A stretch of 64,000 nt of DNA from Vibrio casei (GTDB taxonomy: Bacteria > Pseudomonadota > Gammaproteobacteria > Enterobacterales > Vibrionaceae): positions 2,692,635-2,756,634 of the forward strand of contig NZ_AP018680.1 of NCBI RefSeq assembly GCF_002218025.2, given 5' to 3'. The position numbers and the translations under genes were made by a program. The notes beneath the pieces were generated by a model. The model saw only the letters and a program-made list of their open reading frames with translations, made no database searches and was not told where the DNA came from. Shown here in pieces: positions 25,779 through 35,120 of the stretch. How positions within the stretch are numbered: the first letter of the stretch is position 1; every line of letters starts with the position of its first letter.

Positions 25779-26741
25779 TTGAGTCAGTCTTTAAGAATTG
25801 TCTTTGCAGGTACTCCGGATTTCGCCGCCCGTCACTTGGCGGCGTTGTTGTCTTCGGAGCATGATGTTATTGCCGTTTATACTCAACCCGATCGCCCAGC
25901 TGGTCGTGGTAAAAAGCTCACAGCAAGCCCAACCAAAACATTAGCGTTAGAGCATAATATTCCAGTATTTCAGCCTGAAAATTTCAAATCAGATGAAGCA
26001 AAACAACAACTCAAAGCCTTGAATGCTGATTTAATGATTGTAGTCGCTTACGGTTTATTGTTACCTCAAGCCGTACTCGATACTCCGCGCTTAGGGTGTA
26101 TAAATGTACATGGTTCCATCTTGCCTCGCTGGCGCGGCGCGGCGCCTATTCAACGCTCTATTTGGGCAGGAGATAAACAAACCGGTGTGACCATCATGCA
26201 AATGGATATTGGGTTGGATACTGGTGACATGCTATCTGTTGCTACCTTACCCATCGAAAATACTGATACCAGCGCGTCTATGTATGAAAAATTGGCAGAG
26301 TTAGGACCTACCGCCTTGACGCAGTGCCTAGTCGATATTGCCAATAATCAAATATCACCCCAGAAGCAAAATGATGATGAAGCCAGCTACGCCAAAAAGT
26401 TAACGAAAGAAGAAGCCAAAATTGATTGGAACCATGACGCAGAGCATATTGAGCGTTGCATTCGCGCTTTTAACCCTTGGCCGATGAGCTATTTTAGTAT
26501 TGAAGAAAGTGATAGCAAACAAAGCAATGTTAAGGTGTGGCAATCCCGAGTAGAAACAACGCTGACAGCTCATACTCCAGGTAAAATTATCCAAGCGGAT
26601 AAGACCGGTATTTATATTGCAACCGGAAAAGATATTTTAGTGCTAGAGCAATTGCAGATCCCAGGCAAAAAAGCATTATCGGTACAAGACACATTAAATG
26701 CTCGCAGCCACTGGTTTGAAGTTGGCAACCAACTAAACTAA
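25779..26741 (+). CDS. fmt: Methionyl-tRNA formyltransferase Fmt
   Basis: Formylates initiator Met-tRNA with 10-formyltetrahydrofolate. The chosen TTG start at 25779 ([22 protein letters not shown]) matches the usual N-terminus and gives 320 residues. Seen: the GART domain with [10 protein letters not shown], the RPAGRGKKL loop, [26 protein letters not shown] with catalytic Asn and His, and [10 protein letters not shown] with the catalytic aspartate; the C-terminal tRNA-binding domain follows. It lies 78 bases after def. Confidence 0.95.
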   Translation: MSQSLRIVFAGTPDFAARHLAALLSSEHDVIAVYTQPDRPAGRGKKLTASPTKTLALEHNIPVFQPENFKSDEAKQQLKALNADLMIVVAYGLLLPQAVLDTPRLGCINVHGSILPRWRGAAPIQRSIWAGDKQTGVTIMQMDIGLDTGDMLSVATLPIENTDTSASMYEKLAELGPTALTQCLVDIANNQISPQKQNDDEASYAKKLTKEEAKIDWNHDAEHIERCIRAFNPWPMSYFSIEESDSKQSNVKVWQSRVETTLTAHTPGKIIQADKTGIYIATGKDILVLEQLQIPGKKALSVQDTLNARSHWFEVGNQLN

Positions 26742-26755
26742 AGCTTGGCATCATT

Positions 26756-26788
26756 GAAAGGTACGGGAATGTGCCTTTCTTTATTTTA
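26756..26788 (+). terminator. Probable terminator between fmt and rsmB
   Basis: GAAAGGTAC (26756-26764) pairs with GTGCCTTTC (26771-26779) with one wobble, loop of six, followed by TTTATTTTAT. rsmB may therefore need read-through or its own promoter. Confidence 0.55.
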
Positions 26789-26838
26789 TCCATTATTTTG
26801 TGGCTTGCGTTTGCGAGTTACTGACAAGAGAAAACACA

Positions 26839-28119
26839 ATGAATGTTCGCGCAGCCGCTGCCAATGTCCTTTTTCAAGTGGTCGACAAAGGTCAATCGTT
26901 ATCACACGCTTTACCTGCCGCTCAAAAAACAATTAAGCCACGAGATTACGCTTTGCTGCAAGAAATTTGCTACGGCGCTCTGCGTTATTTACCTCGCTTG
27001 GAATCTATTGCTAACGAACTAATGGATAACCCACTAAAAGGGAAAAAGCGCGTTTTCCATCATCTTATTTTAGTCGGTATTTATCAATTAAGCTTCATGC
27101 GTATTCCTTCTCATGCCGCAGTAGCAGAAACGGTAGAAGGCACAAAAACACTCCGAGGCCCAAGTCTCAGCGGTTTAATCAATGCGGTATTACGTAGCTA
27201 TTTACGCGATCAAGAGGCATTAGATTCCAAGTCGGTTAGCCATAATGCAGGTAAATATGGTCACCCAAGCTGGTTACTAAAATTATTACAAGAAAGCTAC
27301 CCAGAGCAATGGGAAGCTTTGGTTGAAGCCAATAATAGTAAGGCACCAATGTGGTTGCGTGTAAACCGTAAACACCATACTCGTGCTGAATATCAAGTAT
27401 TGCTGGATCAAGAAAATATCGAATATACCCTTCATCCAGAAGCAGAAGATGCGATAAAGCTATCGTCACCTTGTGATGTCACTGTGCTGCCCGGGTTTAG
27501 CCAAGGCTGGGTTTCCGTCCAAGATGCCGCAGCCCAATTATCCGTCAACTACTTACAACCACAAAATGGTGAATTGATCTTAGATTGCTGCGCCGCACCC
27601 GGCGGAAAAACGGCTCATATTTTAGAACATACTGAAGATACAGAAGTCGTGGCGATTGACAGTGATGTTAAACGATTAGACAGAGTTTATGACAACCTTG
27701 AGCGACTACAATTACGCGCTGATGTGATTTGTGGCGATGCTCGCTACCCGGAAGAGTGGTGGCATGGTGAGAAGTTCGATCGCATTTTACTCGATGCCCC
27801 TTGCTCTGCTACCGGTGTCATTCGCCGCCATCCTGATATTAAATGGTTACGTCGAGCCAGTGATATTGAAGCATTGTCGGTATTACAAAGCGAAATTCTA
27901 GACGCGATGTGGAGACAATTAAAACCAGAAGGTACTTTGGTTTACGCTACATGTTCAGTCACACCACAAGAAAATGTTGAGCAAATTCGTGCTTTTTTAC
28001 AACGTACATCAAACGCACAATTAATCAATTCTGATATTAATAAGCCAGGTCGCCAAATATTTCCAGGTGAAGAAGATATGGATGGATTTTATTACGCCGT
28101 TTTACGCAAAACAATTTAG
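26839..28119 (+). CDS. rsmB: 16S rRNA m5C967 methyltransferase RsmB
   Basis: SAM-dependent methylation of C967 in 16S rRNA. The start at ATG 26839 ([21 protein letters not shown]) is chosen from family N-termini, giving 427 residues. Seen: an N-terminal NusB-like domain (about residues 1-140), then the Fmu/Sun catalytic domain with SAM motif [35 protein letters not shown] with the first cysteine, and [15 protein letters not shown] with the catalytic cysteine. Position between fmt and trkA is conserved in gammaproteobacteria. Confidence 0.96.
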   Translation: MNVRAAAANVLFQVVDKGQSLSHALPAAQKTIKPRDYALLQEICYGALRYLPRLESIANELMDNPLKGKKRVFHHLILVGIYQLSFMRIPSHAAVAETVEGTKTLRGPSLSGLINAVLRSYLRDQEALDSKSVSHNAGKYGHPSWLLKLLQESYPEQWEALVEANNSKAPMWLRVNRKHHTRAEYQVLLDQENIEYTLHPEAEDAIKLSSPCDVTVLPGFSQGWVSVQDAAAQLSVNYLQPQNGELILDCCAAPGGKTAHILEHTEDTEVVAIDSDVKRLDRVYDNLERLQLRADVICGDARYPEEWWHGEKFDRILLDAPCSATGVIRRHPDIKWLRRASDIEALSVLQSEILDAMWRQLKPEGTLVYATCSVTPQENVEQIRAFLQRTSNAQLINSDINKPGRQIFPGEEDMDGFYYAVLRKTI

Positions 28120-28186
28120 TTCTTATTTTATATGGCATTAATTTATCGCTAATTAACTCAAGCTTAACTTAGGTATTACTCACACT

Positions 28187-29563
28187 ATGAAAATCATTAT
28201 TCTTGGCGCTGGACAAGTTGGCGGTACGCTGGCAGAAAACTTAGTTGGTGAAAATAACGATATTACGATCATAGACCGCAATACCGATCGCTTGCGAGAA
28301 TTACAAGATAAGTACGATTTACGGGTGGTCAATGGCCATGCTAGCCACCCCGATACATTACGCGAGGCTGGCGCTCAAGATGCCGACATGCTAGTGGCTG
28401 TGACCAATTCAGATGAAACCAACATGGCTGCATGTCAGGTGGCCTTCACATTATTCAATACTCCAAGCCGTATTGCTCGCATTCGTTCACCAGAATACCT
28501 CGCTGAAAAAGATGCTCTCTTTCAATCTGGCGCCATTCCAGTTGATCATTTAATCGCGCCAGAAGAGTTAGTAACCAGTTATATTGAGCGGCTCATTCAA
28601 TATCCTGGCGCCTTACAAGTCGTCAGCTTTGCTGAACGTAAAGTCAGTCTTGTTGCTGTAAAAGCCTACTATGGCGGCCCGTTAGTGGGGAATGCACTTT
28701 CAGCCCTACGCGATCACATGCCTCATATTGATACTCGGGTTGCCGCTATTTTCCGTCAAGGTCGCCCTATTCGCCCTCAAGGCACCACAATCATAGAAGC
28801 AGATGATGAAGTGTTCTTCGTCGCCGCCAGTAACCACATTCGCGCAGTCATGAGTGAACTGCAACGCTTAGAGAAAACCTATCGCCGCATTATGATTGTC
28901 GGCGGTGGTAATATCGGATCTAGCCTCGCTAAGCGATTAGAAAAAGATTACAGCGTCAAACTGATTGAACGCAGTTATCAACGTGCCGAACAACTTTCTG
29001 AAGAACTCGAAAATACCATCGTGTTTTGCGGTGATGCCGCCGATCAAGAGCTACTCAATGAAGAAAATATCGACCAAGTGGATGTGTTCATCGCACTGAC
29101 AAACGAAGATGAAACCAACATCATGTCGGCCATGCTAGCAAAACGCTTAGGTGCCAAAAAAGTAATGGTGCTGATTCAACGTAGCGCTTATGTCGATTTA
29201 GTACAAGGTGGCGCTATTGATGTGGCAATTTCTCCTCAACAAGCCACCATTTCGGCACTACTAACGCACGTACGCCGTGCTGATATTGTCAACGTTTCAT
29301 CTTTACGACGTGGGGCTGCAGAGGCCATTGAAGCCATTGCCCATGGCGATGAGACCACATCCAAAGTTGTAGGTAAAGCGATTGGCGATATAAAACTACC
29401 ACCAGGCACGACCATCGGCGCCATTGTTCGCGGTGAAGAAGTATTAATCGCTCACGACCGAACCATCATTGAACAAGATGACCACGTTGTGATGTTCTTA
29501 GTGGATAAGAAATATGTGCCAGATGTTGAACGCCTATTCCAACCGAGTCCGTTTTTCTTATAA
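28187..29563 (+). CDS. trkA: Trk potassium uptake regulator TrkA
   Basis: Peripheral NAD(H)/nucleotide-binding subunit that gates the TrkH potassium channel. 458 residues with two repeated RCK units: Rossmann motifs [15 protein letters not shown] at the N-terminus and [16 protein letters not shown] near residue 237, each followed by a TrkA-C subdomain. It lies 17 bases before trkH and is doubtless co-transcribed with it; in E. coli the two genes are apart. Confidence 0.97.
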   Translation: MKIIILGAGQVGGTLAENLVGENNDITIIDRNTDRLRELQDKYDLRVVNGHASHPDTLREAGAQDADMLVAVTNSDETNMAACQVAFTLFNTPSRIARIRSPEYLAEKDALFQSGAIPVDHLIAPEELVTSYIERLIQYPGALQVVSFAERKVSLVAVKAYYGGPLVGNALSALRDHMPHIDTRVAAIFRQGRPIRPQGTTIIEADDEVFFVAASNHIRAVMSELQRLEKTYRRIMIVGGGNIGSSLAKRLEKDYSVKLIERSYQRAEQLSEELENTIVFCGDAADQELLNEENIDQVDVFIALTNEDETNIMSAMLAKRLGAKKVMVLIQRSAYVDLVQGGAIDVAISPQQATISALLTHVRRADIVNVSSLRRGAAEAIEAIAHGDETTSKVVGKAIGDIKLPPGTTIGAIVRGEEVLIAHDRTIIEQDDHVVMFLVDKKYVPDVERLFQPSPFFL

Positions 29564-29580
29564 AGATGGCAATATAAACC

Positions 29581-31026
29581 ATGGTTAATTATCGCCCAAT
29601 ATTATTCGTTCTTGGACTCGTACTATCGAAAATAGCACTGTTCATGTACGTCCCAACATTAATGGCTTTTTTTACCGGAACCGATGGGTTCATTGAATTT
29701 GGCCAAGCTGTGATCATCACTCATATCGCCTCATTCATACTACTCACCCTTGGTCGCACCAAAGATTTTCGCCTTGGCGTGCGAGATATGTTCCTCATTA
29801 CTAGCCTTGTGTGGACTATCGCCAGCTGTTTTGCTGCATTACCATTCATGTTTCTCAACCATATCAGCTTTACTGACGCTTATTTTGAAACGATGTCAGG
29901 CATTACCACAACAGGTTCAACGGTATTGAGTGGCTTGGATAACATGGCACCAAGTATTCTATTATGGCGCTCAACACTACAATGGATAGGTGGTGTCGGT
30001 TTTATCGTCATGGCTGTTGCTATCTTGCCAATGCTAAATGTCGGGGGGATGAAGTTATTCCAAACAGAATCATCCGACTGGTCAGATAAAAGCAGCCCAA
30101 GAGCCAAAAATGTCGCTAAAAATATTGTATGGGTCTACTTAATTCTTACGCTGCTTTGTATTCTTGGTTATTTTATGACTGGTATGGGTTGGTTTGACGC
30201 CATTAATCATGCCTTTACCACGCTTTCAACCGGAGGTTATTCAACCACCGATCAATCAATGAATCACTTCTCTCATGGTGCGCATTGGATAGGCTCTATC
30301 TTCATGTTTTTAGGGGGATTACCTTTCTTACTTTTTATTGGTGCTCTGCGTAAAAAAAGCCCCAAAACACTTCTGCTTGATGCTCAAGTTCGTGGCTTTT
30401 TCTACTTAGTCGTCTCTGCTAGTCTCATCGTCGCTTTTTGGATGACTTTTCAAGACCAGTATGCATTTACCGATGCCATTAGAATATCGACCTTTAACAT
30501 CATTTCAGTGTTAACCACAACGGGCTTTGGTTTAGATGACTTTACCTCATGGGGAGGTCTTCCTTCTGTCATCTTTGCCTTTTTAATGATTGTTGGTGCT
30601 TGTTCTGGCTCTACAGCAGGTGGTATCAAAATTTTTCGATTTCAAATCGCTTCAACATTACTCAATAAACAAATGATGCGCTTAATCCACCCATCAGGCG
30701 TGTTTGTCCAACGATACAATCATCGCCCAGTTAATGATGATATTGTGCGCTCTGTGGTGGCTTTTGTTCTTACCTTTGTGCTAACAATTATCTTCATTGC
30801 TGGTGGGTTAAGCGCGATGGGTCTTGACCCAATTACCAGCATTAGTGGCGCCATGACGGCGGTTGCCAACGTTGGACCGGGAATGGGTTCTGTCATTGGC
30901 CCAACAGGAAACTTTGCATCACTCCCCGATGCGGCAAAATGGCTACTCAGTTTTGGTATGTTAATGGGACGCTTAGAAATCCTCACAATTTTAGTTGTCT
31001 TTTTCCCTGCGTTCTGGCGAACCTAA
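29581..31026 (+). CDS. trkH: Trk potassium transporter membrane subunit TrkH
   Basis: Potassium-translocating inner-membrane protein. 481 residues, highly hydrophobic, with the four MPM repeats of the Trk/Ktr/HKT superfamily. Selectivity-loop sequences are seen as TMSGITTTGSTVL, FTTLSTGGYST, ILTTTGFGLDDF and AVANVGPGMG, with the glycine expected in each. It directly follows trkA and is closed by a terminator. Confidence 0.97.
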   Translation: MVNYRPILFVLGLVLSKIALFMYVPTLMAFFTGTDGFIEFGQAVIITHIASFILLTLGRTKDFRLGVRDMFLITSLVWTIASCFAALPFMFLNHISFTDAYFETMSGITTTGSTVLSGLDNMAPSILLWRSTLQWIGGVGFIVMAVAILPMLNVGGMKLFQTESSDWSDKSSPRAKNVAKNIVWVYLILTLLCILGYFMTGMGWFDAINHAFTTLSTGGYSTTDQSMNHFSHGAHWIGSIFMFLGGLPFLLFIGALRKKSPKTLLLDAQVRGFFYLVVSASLIVAFWMTFQDQYAFTDAIRISTFNIISVLTTTGFGLDDFTSWGGLPSVIFAFLMIVGACSGSTAGGIKIFRFQIASTLLNKQMMRLIHPSGVFVQRYNHRPVNDDIVRSVVAFVLTFVLTIIFIAGGLSAMGLDPITSISGAMTAVANVGPGMGSVIGPTGNFASLPDAAKWLLSFGMLMGRLEILTILVVFFPAFWRT

Positions 31027-31052
31027 ACCCACCCGTCTCCTAAATAAAAACC

Positions 31053-31088
31053 AAAAGGCGAATTCTAATAAAAGAATCCGCCTTTTTT
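31053..31088. terminator. Terminator between trkH and trhA
   Basis: AAAAGGCG-AATTC and GAATC-CGCCTTTT arms around an 8-base A/T loop, with one bulge, followed by T-run; an A-run precedes the left arm, so the element could also serve the convergent gene. Confidence 0.75.
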
Positions 31089-31155
31089 ATATAAAATAAA
31101 ACTGCTGCTCTCATTGTCCACGTTAATCGAACTAACGCGAGTAGGCAGGTACCAC

Positions 31156-31815
31156 TTAAGCCACAACTTTCGCCACAACCGGAACATACCAATAAATGCT
31201 GATAAAATGGCAAATACAACCACCTAATACGAACAAATGCCAAATAGAATGATTATATTGAATACGTTGACTAGCGTAAAAAATAACGCCTAATGAGTAA
31301 ATAATGCCACCAGCCACCAACCACACGACCGCCATAATATCCAGGTGTGTTGCCAATTGATAAACCACCACCAAAGACAACCACCCCATAGCAAGATAAC
31401 TTAATAGTGAAAATGCTTTGAATCGATACACAAAAGACACCTTCATAATCACCCCCAGTATCGCAATAATCCAGATCACCACCATCAATCCAATGGCCAA
31501 CTCCGTTCTCAGCCCCACCAATAAAAACGGGGTGTAACTGCCTGCTATCAATAAATAAATCGCACTATGATCCAATGTTTTAAGCCATCGTTTTGCTAAA
31601 GGGTTAGCAATCGCATGGTACAAAGTCGACGCCAAAAATAAGACGATAATACTCGCCCCATACACCCCCATACTCACATAGGTTAAAGTATCCGCTTGGT
31701 AGGTATAAGACTTTATTAACAACATAGCCAAAGCCACCACGCCAAACAGCACCCCTAAACCGTGGCTAATACTGTTGGCAAGCTCTTCTTTGTATGTGTA
31801 TTCAGGTGATGACAT
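31156..31815 (-). CDS. trhA: Hemolysin III / PAQR family membrane protein TrhA
   Basis: 219 residues with seven predicted membrane segments. Seen: the N-terminal EELANSISHGLGVLFG motif with the first conserved histidine, STLYHAI with Ser and His, LDHSAIYLLIAGSYTPF with Asp and His, and a C-terminal SIWHLFVLGGCICHF histidine pair that should complete a metal site. The family (YqfA/TrhA) has been linked to membrane fluidity rather than true haemolysis. It is apparently a single gene convergent with trkH. Confidence 0.92.
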   Translation of the reverse strand: MSSPEYTYKEELANSISHGLGVLFGVVALAMLLIKSYTYQADTLTYVSMGVYGASIIVLFLASTLYHAIANPLAKRWLKTLDHSAIYLLIAGSYTPFLLVGLRTELAIGLMVVIWIIAILGVIMKVSFVYRFKAFSLLSYLAMGWLSLVVVYQLATHLDIMAVVWLVAGGIIYSLGVIFYASQRIQYNHSIWHLFVLGGCICHFISIYWYVPVVAKVVA

Positions 31816-31919
31816 AAGAACAACCTAAATGATTTCCGATATTGGTGGTAATATTTTGGCACATTCAACTTACACTTGTAAGCTTAAATTATTTAAAACC
31901 TTCATTTCATAAAATAAAA

Positions 31920-32705
31920 CTAAGAAGATTGATCTAAAAAAGCAATCACCTTATTACCTGCCGCTTTTGGATCTTCATCATGTTGCAGCACTAACTCTCG
32001 CTTAAGCTTATGACCACCAATTAAGTTAGATAACATACCGCCCATGCCCTTTTTCTGACGATCAACCTCAAACCAAATCGTTAAATCGTCTTGACTGCGA
32101 TAAGTGACAATCTCTAACTCCCTCCAGCGTCCATGAAACTCGCCATGAACTGGTACAAACTCAAACTCTTGAACAAAAGGAAGATCAAAGCCTTTAACCG
32201 CTTCACATTCTACTTGGCGAATACGCAAACCCGCTTCTTCTAAAGCAGAAAAAATGCCATCTTCTAACGGATCTGGACGCACTGTAATTTCATCTTTATC
32301 GGTAGGATCAGAAGCCAGTGCAATGTCTAAACTAGTCTCAAGCCACACCTTAGAATCACCAAGTGTAATCGGCGTATTCCATGGCACATCCAATACCACA
32401 GAAAAAACGCGATCTTGTTGAGGCTCAATATCAAACGTTTCAGGCAATGACCACTTGGCTAATACATAGGTTTTAGCCACTTTTTGTCCTGGCATTTGTC
32501 GGTCATCTTGGTTTCGACGCTCCATTTGGTATCGACAGCATAATTTCAGATGAATATTGTCAATCGATTGTTTCGTAGCGCCACCATAAACATGAACATC
32601 AACGGCAACAGATTGCCCTGGGTATACAACATCTTGTTTAAGAATCGTATCTACTCGAGCCGAACCAATTCCTAAACTGGCTAAGGTTTTCTTAAAAAAT
32701 GACAT
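31920..32705 (-). CDS. Spo0M-family arrestin-like protein
   Basis: A 261-residue soluble protein resembling the sporulation-control protein Spo0M (MSFFKKTLASLGIGSARVDTIL start, all-beta arrestin-like fold expected). It has no signal peptide, metal motif or catalytic residues. In a non-sporulating gammaproteobacterium its role is unknown, though such proteins are common in vibrios. It stands alone, about 100 bases from trhA, with a long leader region on its other side. Confidence 0.85.
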   Translation of the reverse strand: MSFFKKTLASLGIGSARVDTILKQDVVYPGQSVAVDVHVYGGATKQSIDNIHLKLCCRYQMERRNQDDRQMPGQKVAKTYVLAKWSLPETFDIEPQQDRVFSVVLDVPWNTPITLGDSKVWLETSLDIALASDPTDKDEITVRPDPLEDGIFSALEEAGLRIRQVECEAVKGFDLPFVQEFEFVPVHGEFHGRWRELEIVTYRSQDDLTIWFEVDRQKKGMGGMLSNLIGGHKLKRELVLQHDEDPKAAGNKVIAFLDQSS

Positions 32706-32912
32706 ATCGACTCCTCATCTTTTTTAAATTTAAGTAAATTATTCACTTACCACTAAAAAGGTTATCGCATTAGCAAATATTTGTGACTATACTATTACAC
32801 AGTCGAAAAGTTGTTCGATTGCTGGTCGTAAATTGGACAAACAATCAGAATAAATAATGATTGGATCAGCTAACAATAGCAATGGATATGCGTTTTTATA
32901 GGTAGTTACTAT

Positions 32913-33038
32913 ATGCGTCCCGTTCCTGTTCGTGCTTCATGTTCTCGTGGTTCAGCGTCTCGTCGTCGCCATTGCTTTGTTGCAGCTCCTGTAGCAAAGC
33001 CTGTTAAAGCGCCAACAAACACGCCTAATCAACAGTAA
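32913..33038 (+). CDS. Possible 41-residue Arg/Ser/Pro-rich small protein
   Basis: An ATG at 32913 opens 41 codons to a TAA at 33038, with AGG ten bases before it. The N-terminal half (MRPVPVRASCSRGSASRRRH) carries six arginines and one cysteine; a second cysteine follows at residue 21; the tail (VAKPVKAPTNTPNQQ) is Pro/Lys/Thr-rich. Codons favour CGT, GTT, GCT and CCT, the set used in well-expressed genes here. A hairpin with a long T-run follows 24 bases later, so it forms a self-contained unit between the Spo0M-like gene and yihD. I do not recognise a family. It could equally be a small RNA with a chance frame. Confidence 0.42.
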   Translation: MRPVPVRASCSRGSASRRRHCFVAAPVAKPVKAPTNTPNQQ

Positions 33039-33062
33039 TGCAACACACTGAACTTATTCAAG

Positions 33063-33096
33063 AGCGTAGCATCATTTAGGTGCTGCGCTTTTTTTT
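33063..33096 (+). terminator. Strong terminator after the small open frame
   Basis: AGCGTAGCA (33063-33071) pairs with TGCTGCGCT (33081-33089) with one G-T wobble, nine-base loop, then eight T. It requires a transcript starting upstream on the plus strand, although the only annotated neighbour on that side runs the other way. Confidence 0.85.
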
Positions 33097-33148
33097 ATAA
33101 TTTGATACCGTATCCTTACAAAATCCTTATTATCACTATGGAAATAAA

Positions 33149-33415
33149 ATGAAATGTCACCGTGTAAACGAGCTGATGGAACTGCTTCACCCTGAATGGC
33201 AAAAAGATCCGGAGCTTAATCTTCTTCAATTCCTCATCAAGCTTAGCAAAGAAGCTGGCTATGAGGGCCCACTAGAAAACCTGACGGATGATGTACTCAT
33301 TTATCATCTTAAAATGCGAAATAGCGCAAAGGAAGAGATGATTCCAGGCTTAGCTAAAGATCAAGAAGACGATTTTAAAACCGCATTATTGCGTGCGCGT
33401 GGCATTATAAAGTAG
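33149..33415 (+). CDS. yihD: YihD family protein (DUF1040)
   Basis: 88-residue acidic soluble protein of the YihD/DUF1040 family, function unknown. [21 protein letters not shown] and [20 protein letters not shown] are the recognisable blocks. In enterobacteria yihD also stands upstream of srkA and dsbA; here ccoG is inserted between them. GGAAATAAA precedes the ATG. Confidence 0.92.
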   Translation: MKCHRVNELMELLHPEWQKDPELNLLQFLIKLSKEAGYEGPLENLTDDVLIYHLKMRNSAKEEMIPGLAKDQEDDFKTALLRARGIIK

Positions 33416-33486
33416 ACACCACTTGATTGGCCAAGTTCACCACATCTTTTCTATCAGCTTGGCTTTATTTCTTTTAATTTCAATTG

Positions 33487-33509
33487 TTCACATAATATAT
33501 CGATGTGAA
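33487..33509. promoter_or_regulatory. Inverted repeat upstream of ccoG
   Basis: TTCACAT (33487-33493), nine-base A/T spacer, ATGTGAA (33503-33509): a perfect 7-base dyad about 120 bases before ccoG. The arms resemble CRP half-sites pointing the wrong way round, so it is not a CRP site. Either an operator for an unknown regulator or a hairpin. Confidence 0.4.
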
Positions 33510-33630
33510 TTTACGATAAACCTTGAAGCGCGTAACGACTTCCCTACAGCCTTTCCTATATACTGTGGCACAATAATCCCGCGTAAATAAATCAAAGCAA
33601 AGCACTTTGATAGAGGATAAGGAAGCAGCA

Positions 33631-35013
33631 ATGGATCCAAATAAAATCGATGTGAAAATTATCGTTCCCAAAACAAATCGTGATGCCAATGGCAAGATCT
33701 ACGTGCGCAAAAGTCAAGGGGCTTATCAAAAGCTTCGGCGTTATGGTGGCTGGTTTTTAATGCTGCTGTTTGCTTTATTACCATGGATTTCTTATGACGG
33801 TAGACAAGCGATTTTATTTGATTTAGGTAAACAACAATTTCTTTTCTTTGGGGCAACATTCTTCCCTCAAGACCTCACTTTGCTTGCCTTAATTTTTGTT
33901 ATTGCTGCCTTTGGTTTATTCCTTCTGACCACCTTTTTGGGCCGAGTTTGGTGTGGTTATTTATGCCCACAAACTGTCTGGACTTTCATTTTTATTTGGT
34001 TTGAAGAAAAACTCGAAGGCCCAGCTAACAAACGCCGTAAACAAGATAATAATAAGTACTCCTCTCACCTTATTGTCCGTAAAACCCTTAAACATATTGC
34101 ATGGTGGGCTGTGTCTATCATCACAGGGTTAGTCTTTGTAGGATACTTCATTCCAATCAAAGAACTCTCTATTGAATTTTTCACTTTTGAATTAGGTTTC
34201 TTACCTGCTTTTTGGGTGTGGTTCTTTGCCGCCTGTACTTATGGAAATGCAGGTTGGATGCGTGCGATCATGTGTTTGCACATGTGTCCGTATGCCCGCT
34301 TCCAATCAGCCATGTTTGATAAAGACACCTACATCGTCGGTTATGATACAAAACGCGGAGAAAAACGAGGCCCTCGCTCACTAAAAGCAAAAAAACCAAA
34401 AGACTTAGGCGACTGCATTGACTGTAATTTATGTGTTCAAGTGTGCCCAACCGGAATCGATATTCGTAATGGATTACAGTATGAGTGCATCAATTGCGGA
34501 GCATGTATTGATGCTTGCGATCACACTATGGAACGCATGGGCTATGAAAAAGGGCTCATTAGCTACACCACGGAACATAAATTGGCAGGAAACAAAACCA
34601 AAATCATGCGTCCAAAATTGATTGGTTATAGCGTTGCTTTGGTGCTGATGCTGGCTTTGTTTATCGCTCAAGTAGTCACCGTTGATCCCATTAATATGAG
34701 CGTTCTGCGCGATCGTAATCAAATGTACCGTATTGATAGTAATGGCTGGATTGAAAATACTTATACCTTAAAAATCCTTAACAAAACCCAACAAGAACAA
34801 CAATATAACATTGATGTGGCAGAGTTAAAAAATGTGAAATGGTATGGCTCGCAAACCATTTCTGTACCGGCGGGTCAATTGGTAAGTAAACCGTTAAGCT
34901 TAGCGGTAAGCCCAGATGAATTAACATCGCCGATAGTTAAGTTTGAGTTTATACTCTCAGACAATGATGGCTTTAGCTTAAAAGTAGAAAGCCGCTTTAT
35001 TAAAAAGTTATAA
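33631..35013 (+). CDS. ccoG: Cytochrome c oxidase accessory protein CcoG (RdxA/FixG)
   Basis: Membrane ferredoxin-like protein needed for copper reduction during cbb3 oxidase assembly. Start ATG 33631 (MDPNKIDVKI) has AAGGAAG before it and is preferred over a frame start eight codons earlier; 460 residues. Seen: N-terminal membrane segments, RVWCGYLCPQTVW with the CxxxCP motif, MCLHMCPYARFQ, two 4Fe-4S clusters (CIDCNLCVQVCP and CINCGACIDACD), a further membrane segment and a C-terminal immunoglobulin-like FixG domain. No ccoNOP genes lie near; they must be elsewhere. Confidence 0.95.
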   Translation: MDPNKIDVKIIVPKTNRDANGKIYVRKSQGAYQKLRRYGGWFLMLLFALLPWISYDGRQAILFDLGKQQFLFFGATFFPQDLTLLALIFVIAAFGLFLLTTFLGRVWCGYLCPQTVWTFIFIWFEEKLEGPANKRRKQDNNKYSSHLIVRKTLKHIAWWAVSIITGLVFVGYFIPIKELSIEFFTFELGFLPAFWVWFFAACTYGNAGWMRAIMCLHMCPYARFQSAMFDKDTYIVGYDTKRGEKRGPRSLKAKKPKDLGDCIDCNLCVQVCPTGIDIRNGLQYECINCGACIDACDHTMERMGYEKGLISYTTEHKLAGNKTKIMRPKLIGYSVALVLMLALFIAQVVTVDPINMSVLRDRNQMYRIDSNGWIENTYTLKILNKTQQEQQYNIDVAELKNVKWYGSQTISVPAGQLVSKPLSLAVSPDELTSPIVKFEFILSDNDGFSLKVESRFIKKL

Positions 35014-35091
35014 TGAGCACAATTACCAACAACACGTTTATAAACGAAAAGAGCTTTTCGTCACGTATTCACATTCCGTAATACAACAAGG

Positions 35092-35120
35092 AAGGGCTTG
35101 GTAACAAGCCCTTTTATTTT
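35092..35120 (+). terminator. Terminator hairpin directly before srkA
   Basis: AAGGGCTTG (35092-35100), GTAA loop, CAAGCCCTT (35105-35113), then TTATTTT ending at the base before the srkA ATG. It should end ccoG transcription. A second small dyad CGAAAAG-AG-CTTTTCG lies at 35045-35060. Confidence 0.8.

Noticed and set aside
32783..32803. TGTGA...TACACA as a CRP site upstream of the small open frame
   Set aside because: The spacing between the arms is eight, not six, so CRP would not bind well.
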